From Maratus speciosus (taxonomy: Eukaryota; Arthropoda; Arachnida; Araneae; Salticidae): DNA of 64,000 bases. The DNA lies in assembly GCA_963932465.1 (NCBI GenBank), contig OZ010794.1:440759502-440823501 (forward strand), written 5' to 3'. Shown in pieces: positions 1 to 12,279 of this stretch; the first letter of the stretch is position 1, and each line of letters begins with the position of its first letter. The position numbers and the translations under genes were made by a program. The notes under the pieces were generated by a model. The model saw only the letters and a list, made by a program, of their open reading frames with translations, was not told the DNA's origin and searched no databases.

Positions 1-464
1 AATAAATACATTTCTAATCTTAAAGTCACGTTTGTCAGATACAATTTTGCATGTGGGCATTTGCACTCTAGAGATTGTAATCTCAGTACTTTCGAGTACA
101 AATTCGAAAAAAATGAGACATTTTCATGGTAAAATATTTAGTTTTATCAAAGAAAACGATAATTTTCTTTTAAATATGACGTCATTTTCACTCACTGAAG
201 CATTATATGCCTAGTGTCTCAAGTTCAGTATCAACGGAATGAAAAAATATTGAAATGTAACAACTTTATGAGGGAAAATACATATTTTTAAAGTATGACG
301 TCATTTTCTGTTCACATTGTTTTAAAAGTTCAATTTAATTGTAAAGAGAAAGTGGCACCAATAAAGATAAATAAACCCAATTACATCTCCTTTCTCTGCG
401 ACAATGGAAGTAATGCAACTGCCACCATTTTGAAGACATTTCATTAAAAGCTTTTAAAATTAAA
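1..464. other. Intergenic or intronic AT-rich DNA, no gene seen
   Basis: No coding signal, splice-flanked exon or terminal repeat is visible in this stretch. It contains two short similar phrases (tatgacgtcattttc near 175 and 294) that suggest an old local duplication. The 60-codon open frame here has no recognisable content and is taken as chance. Confidence 0.5.
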
Positions 465-3400
465 TCTACTCTATATATATAAAATCCTAATGAAACGAAT
501 TTATGAAACGATTTTATGAAACAATTTTATGAAGCGATTTTATGAAACGACTGATTATGTTTCACGGCGATTTCTCCGAAAATATGGAATACTATGCGAT
601 AAAATTAACACCAAAAATCCGTATTGATCCGCAGATCTCAAAACTGGTAATAGAATTTAAAAATTTGAATTAGTTTTCGGAATATTATTTTTTTTCTAAT
701 TTTAATTACATTTCTGTAGTGAAAATCTGTAATGGCAACAAAATTACTCCATTTTTTTTTTTTTTTTTTTTTTGGAAAACAGGAGACAACAAGAAAAACT
801 ATAGGGATTATTAGATTCCATCTTTTTTCATCAATTTCAAATTGGTAATTGAAATTATCTTTTATTTCAACCGATAGTGAAACAATATTATGATTAATTT
901 ATGTTTTTCAGGAAAATTTGTAAAAATAAAAATCAGATTTGTTTTTTTTTTTGTTGTTGTTGTTTGTTTTGTTTTTTTTTTTTGTTTTTTTTGTTTTTTT
1001 TGTCGTGCAAAGTGAAATTAAAACAAGAAAGAAATTTTAAAATAAGAATTAAATGATCACATGCCAAAAACAGAAAATAAGGAAAATTACGTCAAAATAT
1101 TTGCAAGTAAGTATTAAAAATGTACGAAAACTGTAAAATAACAAAATTATTACACGCTCGAACGCATTTAAAGGAGATAATTACGGCATATCTAAAATTC
1201 CCAAACATTAAATAAATAATATTAAATATCGACATAATTTAAGTGAATGGACCGTATTCTTCCATTCGGCCCGATACCATAAAAATCGCCATTTTACTAA
1301 CTGTGATGATGCTGGAATACTGTCCATCATTACGCATGTAAAACTTTTAATGTTGAATATTAGATTATCTTTGAAAAGCTCAAGTAATCATATTCCCAAA
1401 CACTTTTAAATTAAATAATATATGCACCAGGGAATCTTAAAAGAGAAAAAAAAAAAAGCTTAAAATAAATAAATTATTACATGAGCAATGCATTTAATAG
1501 TGAAAATTGCGTCATCTCTCTATTCTAAAAAAAAGTAACTACCGCTGTCACCGCCGCCGCCGCCGGTTTTGAATTTTTTGTGACCAGAGTTCTTTCTTCG
1601 ATAATATTAAGAAAAATAATGCATACAAAAATATGAAAATCGGTAGTATTATACAGAAATGTTTGATAAACACGCTGATGCAGACAGTTTTCAAATCGAA
1701 GTATTATTTTAAGAGATATTTAATGCCAAAGTTGGACAAAATCGTTCCATTAAAAAAGTTTTATAGGAGCAAAAACTGTACATAGGAATTTAATCATTTT
1801 TAGATCATTTGATGCGTCAGAATTTGCCGGTGTGCAGACTGCTTTTAGTTTTTTTAATTTGACACATTTTTTGAGGTTTTATTTCTATTTTAAATTCAAA
1901 TTTTCAGCATTTCGAGGGATATTTTTTACATTATTTCAGAAAATGGTATTAATTTATACTGTTGCCAAATGTATAAACAGTACAAACAATAATATTTGCT
2001 TCAAATTAAAAATTTATTTACACGTGACTATTATAAACAGAAAAAATCATTTGGAATTAGAATTAAATAATTATGTACAAAAAGCAGGAACTTATTAAAA
2101 ATTACGTCATAAAAAGCATACACGTGAATTTAAAAAGAGAAAGGATATTGTAAAATAATAAATTCATTAACATGCGTCAGAAGTCTTAAATAGGAGAAAT
2201 TACGTCATATTTACGTCAAATTACAGTTATTACATAAAATGAACACAAAATATTGCAAAACAGTTTTAATTTAGAAATTGCGCTAGACATTTATTTAATA
2301 TTTTGAGAGGATCTTTTCAACTATTTTTGTTAGGAAAGCGCAAATAATATTTCATTTCTAACAAAAGTATTTTCACGTGAATATTTAAAAGAGAAAGAAT
2401 AGCTTGGTCAAAATTACGTCAGATTAAAAAAGATTAATTTAAAATGTCTCATTTAAAAGAACTTTCTTTTCGCTTTGTTAAAAAATACCAGGAGACAAAG
2501 ACTCTTTACTTAATTCCTTTTATATTAGCTTATTTTGAAATGTTGTTACACGTGTCTACGTCATCAAGCTATTTTTATTTCGACGGTTTATTTGTATTTT
2601 TATTAATGTTGTACTAATTTATTTGTTCTTTCTTTATTTAAAATAAAAATTATGTCAATTTGTATAATTTGGCGAGTGGTTTGGCGATTTATATAATTTG
2701 GCGATATTGGTTGACGGGATTAGTACCGCAGCGGATTTGGCGTTAAAATTCCCCAATCAAAGAGACATGAATAGAAATCCGTTTATAGGGAGATCACCAC
2801 TGTTTTTTAAATTATAATTAAATCTTTCGAAATCTTTTTAAAGCCGATCAAATTAGCGTGCATTTGGAGTCTGCGGTGTCTGGACGGGGGTTGGCGAGCG
2901 TAGCTTGTAGGGGGCCGAGCCCCCTAGTATATTAAAACGATACATTTAAAATGATTTTCATTCCGAAGAATTTTAATGTGACGTCAGATGGTATAAATGG
3001 AGTGCGACTAGCAAATTTGTTTATAGATTACATCGTGTGATGCGGCGTAAATACAGGTAAATGTATGCGCAAAATGTTTTCGTTTTATTTTGTATGAATT
3101 ACTATTTGATAAATACACTTTAGAAAATTCGGATATTCTTATTAAATAACATAAACAATATACATTGTATAATATACAAGATGGTGTATTAAAATAAAGA
3201 AAAAAATTATGAATAAGCTATATCTGTTCCTGAAAATTTCTAAAACTCGATCAAAACATAAAATATAAGGTTAAAAATTTAAAAATACAATGCTTTTCAA
3301 TACCGTGGTCTGAAAGATACTCCCAAGCACACTGAGTTTTTTAACTTCGAAACTAAAAGAATGATATTATCCATAGTGTCGTTATAAAAGGCAGAAAGAT

Positions 3401-3713
3401 AACGACATTTTTAATCTAATTATTTTATGCAAACTGATTTTGAAATGTGTAATTGATCTTAGGTATCAATGCTGAAAACCGCCATCAGTTGTCACAACAG
3501 CGAGAGAGAGGCCATTGTAATCGAAAAATACCCCATTCAAACGGAAAAGAATAGCAACCCGATTACAGAAGATAGCCACCGCTATAATAATATCATTCAA
3601 TCTTCCGTAACCTGGTAATATTTTTTAAACAGGGCACATGACCGTGTTTTTGGAGTGTTTGTAGCCTGAACGGGGGTTGGCGGGCGTAGCTTGCAGGGGA
3701 CAGAGCCCCCTAG
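465..3713 (+). mobile_element. Non-autonomous Helitron (outer copy), host of a nested Helitron
   Basis: The 5' end reads A|TCTACTCTATATATATAAAA and the 3' end is a GGGG/CCCC hairpin followed by CTAG|T, the TC...CTRR ends and A|T target expected of rolling-circle Helitrons. The last 60 bases (gggttggcgggcgtagcttg) match the 3' end of the nested copy, so both belong to one family. The interior is noncoding and AT-rich, with no Rep/helicase ORF. Positions 1515-2927 are a second Helitron inserted between A and T, so the host element itself is about 1.8 kb. Host sequence resumes with 'tatattaaaacgatacattt', which resembles the inner part of the nested family. Confidence 0.75.
1515..2927 (+). mobile_element. 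Helitron copy 1 (complete, 1413 bp), nested in the outer Helitron
   Basis: It begins A|TCTCTCTATTCTA, then a CCG-rich stretch (caccgccgccgccgccgg), and ends with the stem GGGGGC-cga-GCCCCC followed directly by CTAG|T. These are canonical Helitron termini: 5' TC, 3' hairpin plus CTAG, insertion between A and T and no target duplication. It encodes no protein; the 88-codon frame near 1832-2098 is AT-rich chance. It is the best-preserved of three copies in the window (the others at 10435-14070 and 24136-25594) and serves as the reference for their insertions and truncations. Confidence 0.85.
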
Positions 3714-4376
3714 TTTAAAATATAACAAGTTGGAAATTGCACGTCAAACGTGGCAAATTCGTACTATAACTAGTTTTATAAATATTTTTTGCATTGCATA
3801 TTGTACTGCATGTGTATTTTGTGCACTTCATAAGTGCATAACAGTTTTATTCTGTTTGAAAGGCTATCACATCATTAAAATGCACTTGAAATAATTTTTT
3901 TTCCCATTGGCCGTAATGTAACTGAAAACTTTTGACTGTCCCTGTCATTAAACTATACATCCGATTTTCATAAAAATTGAAATAACTCGACAAAATTATG
4001 CAACAATAATATTTTTTAAATTTCAAACGATTCGGTCGGGTAGTTTTTGCTCTGTTATATGCGGACGGACATACAGACAGACGGACTGAATGACGACAGG
4101 TGCTACTTATTTATATAATTACGAACGCACCTAAAAATGGGAATATTTAAAAAAAAAATAGCTAGCGCGGACACATCTACAAATCAATTGCTTTCATTAA
4201 AAAAAATAATTAGTAAAATCGATTCGGTAGAATGCTCACGGCAAATGACTAAAAAAACAATCATGTCTTTTAAATATATAGATTATTAAAGAATAATGTA
4301 AAAGTCAAAATTGTATTACTAATTTTAAAATGCTACTTTTATTTTATTTTTAAATACATTATATATATCTATATAT
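3714..4376. other. Repeat-like spacer with GACAGACGGAC phrase, no gene
   Basis: Positions 4060-4090 carry a short cagacagacggactg-type microsatellite next to 'ttcggtcgggtag', a combination that recurs in other dispersed repeats of this window (near 21.67, 28.9, 38.7 and 48.9 kb). No terminal repeats could be matched. The open frame from 3691 starts inside the Helitron 3' end and is not considered a gene. Confidence 0.4.
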
Positions 4377-4379
4377 ATA

Positions 4380-4429
<50 letters not shown>
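4368..4429. repeat. (TA)n microsatellite
   Basis: An interrupted (ta) run of about 60 bases that abuts the left end of the foldback element at 4430. The TA target site of that element lies within it. Confidence 0.9.
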
Positions 4430-4432
<3 letters not shown>

Positions 4433-5295
4433 TGGTGTCCAAAATTAAAGACCAGTCACAAAATGCTAATATTTAAGTAAGCGAATACTCAAAAGGAAAT
4501 AATATAATTCAAATAATTACTATCCCTACAGCACAGCTAGTCCATATAGCATCTCATTCATGTCACACATGGTCACAAGTGTCACAGTCACTACGGTGAA
4601 ACAAAAAATAGGAAATTCCACATGTCTCATTATGAGTCTCAAATGATCACTATATGTGACTCCACTTAGACGTCAATGTGACTGCTGCTTTGGGACGAAT
4701 CACCAGGTGAATTTACAATGTAGTTACATTGCGACTCGCATATGACTGTCATTTTTAGACTCAATTTCAAAGTCATCATGAACGTTGCATTATGATAAGT
4801 CTCCAAATAATATCACATTATAGTCACATGGTGACTTTTCACAAAAGAGCACAATGGTGACATCACAGTAGTCTCTCTGTCACATGAAAGTCATCGTGTG
4901 ACTTTAATGTGACATTATTTGGTAACTTATCACAATGCAGCGTTCACGATGACTTTGAAATTGAGTCTACAGATGACAGTCACACGAGAGTCACAAAGTT
5001 ACTATATTGTAAAGTCACATGATGTCTTGTCACAAAGCAGTAGTCACAGTGACGTCTCAGTGGAGTCACATATAGTGATCATTTGAGACTCATAATGAGA
5101 TGTATGGAATTTCCTATTTTTTGCTTCACCGTAGTGACTGTGACATTTGTGACCATGTGTGACATGAATGAGATGATATATGGACTAGCTGTGCTATAGA
5201 GACAGTAATTATTTGAATTATATTATTTCCTTTTGAGTATTTGCGTACTTAAAAATTAGCATTTTGTGATTGGTCCTTAATTTTGGACACCAGTG
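4430..5295. mobile_element. Tc1/mariner-like foldback element with TA target site
   Basis: The ends are inverted copies: CACTGGTGTCCAAAATTAAA on the left and the complement of that, ending ccagtg, on the right. Both are flanked by TA. Complementarity continues inward for hundreds of bases (for example tagtccatatagcatctcat against atgagatgatatatggacta), so nearly the whole 866 bp can fold into one hairpin. The interior is dense in gtcac/gtgac words. There is no transposase ORF, so it is a MITE or foldback mobilised in trans. TIR style and TA duplication point to the Tc1/mariner superfamily. Confidence 0.85.
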
Positions 5296-5541
5296 TATAT
5301 ATATATATATGGAAATGTAATATATGGAAATGACCAAATATTTTGAAGTCATCTTTTATAAACGAGAGAAACAAAATAATATATTAATCCCTTGAAGCTA
5401 GACCCGAGTCCAAAAGTTAAATTCAATAGGTATGTGCATCTGAGATAAGTAATTCGAAATTTTGAATAAGTTATTCAGATATCTTGAAATTTCTGTAGAG
5501 AATTTGTTACCCCTAAAATAAAGGAGCGAATAATTTCTACC

Positions 5542-5562
5542 GACGCGACGCCGCGTCGCGTC
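5542..5562. repeat. CpG-rich 21-bp perfect hairpin palindrome
   Basis: Two 10-base arms, GACGCGACGC and GCGTCGCGTC, flank a single C. Five CpGs sit in one arm-pair within otherwise very AT-rich sequence. It lies just outside the repeat unit that begins near 5576. It may be a terminal hairpin of an unidentified element or a protein-binding palindrome; nothing here decides. Confidence 0.6.
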
Positions 5563-5571
5563 AGTATAGGC

Positions 5572-5660
5572 TAATTCTTCGCAGCATTAAATAGCTTATA
5601 AAGGAAAAACAACTTTTACAGGGATCGTCACTAATGCAGTAGAACACCGATTAAAAATGG
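5572..5660 (-). repeat. Single inverted copy of the ~117-bp repeat of 32.7-33.5 kb
   Basis: Read on the minus strand, the segment gives ctgcattagtgacgatccct, then gtaaaagttgtttttccttt and the aatgctgcgaagaa phrase, matching the tandem unit at 32701-33462. Next to it, at about 5659, is 'ggtacactgttaaaaaaa', a TIR-like phrase also seen at 48067. Confidence 0.7.
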
Positions 5661-5899
5661 TACACTGTTAAAAAAAAAAGTTTCTTAACCCTTTCAGGGT
5701 AAAAGAACTTCAATTCGCGAAATTCTGAAATAATTAACTATCACCAGTATTTACTAGGGGAAAAAAAATGAAAATAAGTAAGGGTTTTTTTTTCACGTAT
5801 ACATTATAAAAGTAAAATTTTCATTGCAGAATTCTGGTGCCAATGTGGAATTTAGCGATTACAATTAAGTGGTGCGATGTACCACCACCATTTCAAGAG

Positions 5900-6545
5900 G
5901 TTAGTCTATGAAAATATAATATAACCACGAACGAAAATATACAATAACCTCTTCCGAGTAACCCACGATTGCGCAATTCCGAGTTACACACGTTGCTGCA
6001 AAGTTCTCTTTATCTGCAGAAAGCTTAGATAAAGAGGAGCTCGTTGCCACTGCTTTTCAGAAACGTTTCTGGATAGTTTTAGAGTGCATTAATCAGTTTT
6101 CAGAACACGAAATATTGGTTTTCAGGTGTTATTCATTCTGAAGTAAACATTTTCATGTTCAGCAAAAATGCTCAACAAACAATCATGCTATTTAACAACG
6201 TTAACATTAATAGTAAAAGTTATTTTTTATACTGTTGCGTGTATAAATTCTGTTACGTAGCTGAAAATTTTGATTTGAGAATCCAAAAAACCGATATTTT
6301 ACGTTAAGAAAACTGATTAATACACTGTAAAAAATACTCGGAAAAGGTTCCATTTTTATCTTTTTTTATTATTTAATTGATTAATTATTTTTTTACGGCG
6401 TTGCAAAAGAAACTTTTGTTTTAGAAATGCTTGTTTAAATCTTGAAAATCTATTGGTTTCTGAGGTTTCTGGAAGTAAAAGAGTGCTTTTAAAATCATGG
6501 ATATTTCAGAAGAGGTTATGTTATATTTTCATAAAGCTACGAAAT
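5900..6545. mobile_element. Diverged TIR element related to that at 31.6-32.7 kb
   Basis: The left arm near 5908-5987 (ataaccacgaacgaaaatat, then cccacgattg) matches the left arm at 31641-31715. The right arm near 6508-6538 (agaagaggttatgttatatt) is its inverted counterpart. The centre shares 'aactgattaatacactgtaa' and 'ctcggaaa' phrases with the other copy. No ORF is present. The exact ends are not clear because the copy is degenerate. Confidence 0.55.
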
Positions 6546-6758
6546 GCTACATACATAAACATTCTCTTTTCTACTGTATAATTGTATTTAACCGTTTAGT
6601 GACGTTCTTATTACCATTTTTAGCCGAAAATAAAACCTAACGTTTCACTTTTTTAAACGTTTCACTTTCTTAAAATTTTTAATTTCTAAGCTATCATTCA
6701 GACTTTAAATATGAACTCAATAATGATGAGACGTTTAGAAATTGTGTATTTAGTTTAA

Positions 6759-7284
6759 CCCTTTATGTACTGAATTATGAATTCATGAAAATTTTATCTT
6801 CTAAAGCAGTTTTCGTGAATTTTTTAAACTACATTAGAAGACTTACATGATCATTTAATAAATTTTAGAAGGATTTTAGAAGGATTGAAAGATTTAGAAG
6901 GATTTAGAAGGATTAATTAAATTTTAATTTATAGGGATTTTGTGCAATATTTATAACCCCACTAAATTTAAATATTTTTCTTAGTATTTTGTAGAATTAG
7001 GAAATGTACAAATATAATATTCTTACAATAGAAATATAGAAATATGAAAAATTCCCCTCCCCCCCCTCTCCAACGCCAAGAAAGCTGAAAAGATGCACAA
7101 TCCAAAATAAATCATCCTTTTAAAAATATTTTTGTTTTGTGTAACCCATAATGCTTTTGGAATAAGATAAATTAATGTATCTATAACTCATTCTAAACTT
7201 GTATTACAACTAATCGGTGTATTAAATGAATTTTATAACAAGTTATTTTAATGGTACTTATAAGTACCGCCAGTAGATAAAGGG
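6759..7284 (-). mobile_element. piggyBac-type MITE (526 bp) with TTAA duplication
   Basis: TTAA at 6755-6758 and 7285-7288 flank inverted ends CCCTTTATGTACTG and CAGTAGATAAAGGG. The interior includes gattt(a)gaagga-type short repeats near 6880-6915 and a C-rich run near 7055. A second copy in opposite orientation lies at 23378-23927. TTAA target and CCCT-type termini are diagnostic of piggyBac. The element has no transposase and would need one in trans. Confidence 0.9.
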
Positions 7285-7288
7285 TTAA

Positions 7289-7850
7289 AGTAATGATTTT
7301 AAAATCCAAGTTGATATTTTTACAGGAAATAAGCGTTCCCATTGATTTTTGAATACTAATATTTGCGAAGAAAATTTTCCGTGATAGGTTTTTAGAACAT
7401 TTGCAATAAAAATTAAGCTCCGGGTAAGTGTCTAAAAATTTTTTAAGATAAATATTTAAATAATATTTCTGTTAGAAAAAAGCGGTATTAAAAAAAAAAC
7501 GGACCGAATGAGAGGCCTGCAAATAGTGAAGGTAAAATATGAAAAACCCGTCCTTTTTCTTCAAGTTTGCTTCAGCTTTATGAATAAAAATGAGCCTTTT
7601 CTGTAAATTTAACCTGATTTTAACGGGTGACACCATCTCGTTCTTTTCAGATTTTCAATCTCAGTAACGTCGAAACGATAAATAAGTGTAACAGTAAAAA
7701 TAGTTTTTAAGAAAAATTACTTTATAAGCATTCAATGTTTATCTAAAAATCCCGTCTAAATTCATGACTGCAACTCATATTGTTGCGAAACTTTTTCTTT
7801 ACAAAAAAATAATTTGGCATGGACCCCGATAATGGAAATTTCACCTCTTT
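7289..7850. other. AT-rich spacer, no gene seen
   Basis: No terminal repeats, tRNA-like boxes or spliced coding signal were recognised. Confidence 0.4.
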
Positions 7851-8300
7851 GTGGGCCACGTAAAAGTCGTGGGCTATTCATTTTTAAAGTTTAAAAACAA
7901 GCCCTAAAGGCATTTTTTTTTAAACGGCTGACAGAAATCTAATTGACTAACATCCTTAAATGTTCACTTTCCATAAACTGTTTGGAATAATTCGTTTCTT
8001 TTCTGATGGTAATATATTTAATACATTTGTTTATTTTCTAGAGTATCTTCAAAAACAGATTTTTTGGACAATTTTTAGAGATTTCATTCCGAGACAGGTT
8101 TTTATTTCACACATTGTTTCTTTAATATTATGTTTTATTTTAAATTAAACTACTGTTGATATACGCCATTTCATTGTAAAAAATTTGTTAAATAAGTCGA
8201 AAACTTAAAGACTCGTGCATCAGAAAGTTACTAGGCCTGGATCATAGAGGAAGGTAACATTTTTTATTTTTTCTGAAGAATATATTTCGAAACTTTGAAT
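7850..8300 (-). repeat. Left member of an inverted repeat pair (partner 10.18-14.21 kb)
   Basis: Sequence near 7867-7995 (gtgggctattcatttttaaa to gtttggaataattcg) and 8120-8300 (cattgtttctttaatattat to ttcgaaactttgaatg) reappears in reverse orientation at 14080-14210 and 10188-10380. The partner is split by Helitron copy 2. This is an older MITE-like unit with short ends of the type CAGTAGTGGGC. The 62-codon frame at 7960-8148 is translated repeat DNA. Confidence 0.65.
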
Positions 8301-10180
8301 GTTTATACCGATAAATGAAGTTTACGAGTAGGCTAAAAATATACATATATCTTTTGGAATTTACTAACACTTTAATAATAATTAGCTAAATGTCCTTAAG
8401 TGGACCACTACTGGTGCGTTTACTTTAGTGAATTTGTTGAAAAAAAGTTATAATTTTTGCTCTGTTTCTGTTTGTTTTTTTAAGTTATGACAACAGGAAC
8501 GTAAAAAATCATTATTTAAACTAGCATTCAGAATTTCTAAACTCTTCTCTCAACATATAATCATAATTTAACTAACATCAAACTATTAACAGATAAAAAC
8601 ATTTTTTTTTTATGATTACCCTCTTTAGTTTTTATTTATATTTTATTTTCTACTTTAAAATATTTAATTGTTCCAGTTTCACAGCTATTTGGCATATTTT
8701 AGCATGCGTGATTTGGCGCATAACTGTTCTTTAATTCGTTCACAGCCGGAATCCTAAAGAATATGTGTCGATTTATCATTTGCGTTCATCAAACGAGAAA
8801 GAGCCTTAAAATTAAGTTATTAATTTACAATTAAATCCTGAAAATATTAAAATACTGTACTGGCATCAAAAACACACCTGTGTACATAACTTTTATAATT
8901 CTAGAACATGAAGAAGTGAGTGAAAAATTGATTACAATATTCCATCTATGCATACATAAACCTCGTTAGATTAAATAAAAGAGCATAATTACAGAAAATT
9001 ACTTTACTTACAGCAGAATTGAAGAGAGAATTTTTAATGCAATGAATGAGAATGTGTGCATGTGTGTGTCTCTTCTTTTTTAAGATGATATAATTAAAAA
9101 TCGACACTAAGGTTCCGCCATTCCGTTAGGAACGACCCCATGCTTATTTATAGAAAATGAAACTTTAACAACTGTTTCGCTCTAATCTCGGTGCGGAGAT
9201 ACCAAAAGCCGATGAAAATTATATAATTAAGGTAAATGCACCAGCAGGGGTCTATGCATATATAACGTTAACATTTTAGGGGGAGGGGGGGTCTGGCACA
9301 TGATGTTGTAAGGTATCTCTAGGCGGAGGGGGGATGTCTTTTCATATTGTTATCATTTTTGATCCAACCAAAATTTTCTCTTTTTATTTGTAACTTGATG
9401 TTTACATCAAAATAGTATTTTATCTTTTTCAGTCTGTTATATATTTTTATGAAAATGCAAAGTTATTATTAAAATTTTTAAATGATTATAAAATTATTTA
9501 ATTTCAAAATATGTAATACCCCAACGTTTGGCATTCCTATTCTTCTGTCATACGTGTATGTATATATAATCCACTGTTCGACAAAACTTATGCGAAGTAT
9601 GTTTGAAATGATTCTTATGTTTACTAATAAATAAAAGAGAAAGAATGTTGCTCACCTGTTTTGCTGATAAGAAATTCTATCTGCACCGCCCCGTACAGGG
9701 GGCAAGTGCAAGAAGACATTATTACTGTTGAATGCATTATGTAACAAAATTCTATCATTAAATACTTTTAAGTAGTAACTATTTCTTTTAAGTGTCATTT
9801 GTTATAAAGTTATTTGATATGTAAAGTGTATTTTATTGACTTCGCTTCATTTGAATCAAAAATGTAATCGAAAAATAAATGTAACAAATTTGTATATCAC
9901 TCCAAAAAAAGGAAAAAAAATTCCAAAAATCAAAAGAATTTTTAGACATTGATAACGATATCATTACGGGGGGTTGGGAGGAGGGGGTGTTCAAGGGATG
10001 ATAACGTATGATATCGTAAGGGGGGAGGGAGTCCAAAGTTACCAAAAAATTTATAACGTTATATATATACAATCCTTAAGTGCCACTTTAGGATATTTAT
10101 CTAATTATTATTAAAGGTTTTGTGAATTCCAAAATATGGTTGTTTTTTTTCCGCCTAATCCTAATCTTCATGTATCAGAG
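8301..10180. other. AT-rich spacer with two G-rich runs, no gene
   Basis: Two diverged stretches near 9280-9335 and 9966-10034 contain G-runs (ggggagggggg; ggggggttgggaggaggggg) next to 'tataacgtta', suggesting two copies of an unnamed repeat. The G-runs could form quadruplexes on the plus strand. No convincing TIRs or exon were found. Confidence 0.4.
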
Positions 10181-11142
10181 TAAACATCCAAAGTTTCGAA
10201 GTATATTCTTCGGTAAAAAAGAAAAATGTTACCTTCCTCTATGCTCCAGTAGTGGGCATAGTAAAATCAATCTTTAAGTTTTCGGCTTATCCACCAAATT
10301 ATTTACAATGTAGTAGAATATATCAGCAGTAGTTTAATTTAAAATAAAACATAATATTAAAGAAACAATGTTTTAAATAAAAACTTATCTCAAATTTATC
10401 TAAACTTACCTCTTATTATCAATTATCGTAAGGGTCTCTCTATTCTAATCGTAAAGGTCTCTCTCTAAAAATCTATCTATTCTATAAAAAAAAAAAAAAG
10501 TAACTGACGCTGTCACCGCCGCCGCCGGTTTTGAATTTTTTGTGACCGCGGGTCTTTCTTCGTTAATATTAAGAAAACTACTGTATACAAAAATATGAAA
10601 ATCGGTGGTATTATAGAGAAATGTTTGATAAACACGCTGATGAAGACAGCTTTTAAATCGAAGAATTATTTTTAGAGATATTGAATGTTAAAGTTGGTCA
10701 AAATCGTTCCATTAAAAAAGTTTTATAGGAGCAAAAACTACACATAGGAATGTAATAATTTTTTTCTGAGGATATACATGAGACGTTCCCGGTGTGCAGA
10801 CTATATACTTTTTTTTTAATTTGACTAATTTTTTGAGGGTTTATTTCCATTTTAAATTCAAATTTTCAGCATTTCGAGACATTATTTTTTACATCTTAGA
10901 AAAGGGTATTATTTTAAATTGTTGCCAATTTTTAAAACAGCGAAAAGAATAAGATTTCCTTCAAATTACAAATTTATTTACACGTGACTATTAAAAACGA
11001 AAAAACTTTCAAATTAGAATTAAATGATTTATTAAAAGCAGGAAAATATTGTAAATTACGCCATAAAAACTATATTTACATGTGAATTTTAAAAGAGAAA
11101 GAAAATTGTAAAATAAACAATTAAATTTAAAAAATCAAAAAA

Positions 11143-12041
11143 CCCGACTGCGTAAAAAGCGAACTAATTAATTATTTCTCATCAATGCGAAACTATTTTT
11201 TCAATTCCTACTATTAGCTCACACTTTCGCTATATATATCTTATTCAAATTTTCATTCGTTAATAAAATACTTATTATTCATCCAATCAAGCTCAAATAT
11301 TTTTTTTTAAACTTGTAGTGGATGACACTTGGGTTAATCTAGTTTTTTTTCAAATATTAATTCATTAATTAAATTAAATTCATTAATTTTCAATAATCGA
11401 AAGAGCCCTCTTCTTGATCAAGGTATTTCAAGACCGAGAGAGCCCTCTTCTTGATCAAGGCATTTTAAGCGCCACTCAAGATGAAAGAAGAATGAGAGAA
11501 AAAAATTCTCTTATTGACCTAAGTAGGAATCGACTTAATTTTTTTTTATTATATTACTTGTTTATATTACTTACCTACTTTTTTTATTTACTTGTATTGA
11601 TGACTTTAAGTTGTGTTTAATTGTTAGTTCCTATCTATAAACACTATTTTGATGAGGTCTATAGATGTCTAGGATGGTTAGAGTTGCAGTAAAGCTAGAG
11701 ATTCTACCTACACAACTTTCAGGTTGTATAATATTTTAATGAAGCTTCTGACTGTAAAATAGTCAATGAAACATCGTCTTCATTTTGAAAGACCTATCCA
11801 ATGATATGCCACTCAATAGGGTGCGTACATTTTTTTTCGTCTCTACCGCCATTTTGTATTTTACGGCCGCCATTTTGAATTTATAAAAACAAAACCTAGC
11901 CTATACCCATCGGGCCGTTAAGACGAATTGATAGAGACCTCATTCATTAAAATCCATCCAGCCGTCGGGATGTTTCGAAGGTATAAAGAAATCCACATAC
12001 ACAGATACGCGTGAAACACATAACCCTTCTTTTCAGTCGGG
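11143..12041. mobile_element. Unclassified ~0.9 kb insertion in Helitron copy 2
   Basis: Absent from Helitron copies 1 and 3 at the corresponding point. The ends are short inverted repeats, CCCGACT on the left and AGTCGGG on the right. A 37-bp phrase (gagagccctcttcttgatca...) is tandemly duplicated near 11400-11465. Near the right end is a 'gccattttgaattt' / 'ccatccagccgtcgggatg' block like those of dispersed arthropod repeats. The 68-codon frame from 11414 is part of this repeat, not a recognised gene. The superfamily is unknown. Confidence 0.55.
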
Positions 12042-12279
12042 TAATAATTAGTCGGGTAGTAAGTCATTAATATGCGTTAAATTCGTAAATGGAGGAAATT
12101 ACGTCATATTTAAAATGGTCAAACAACAATATTGCCAAACAGTTTAAATTTAAAAATATATTTGCGCGAGACATTTATTTCATATTTTGAGATAATCTTT
12201 TAAATTATTATTGTGAATTTTAAGAAAGTGCAAATAATATTTCCTTTCTAACAACAAAAGTATTTCACGTGAATATTAA

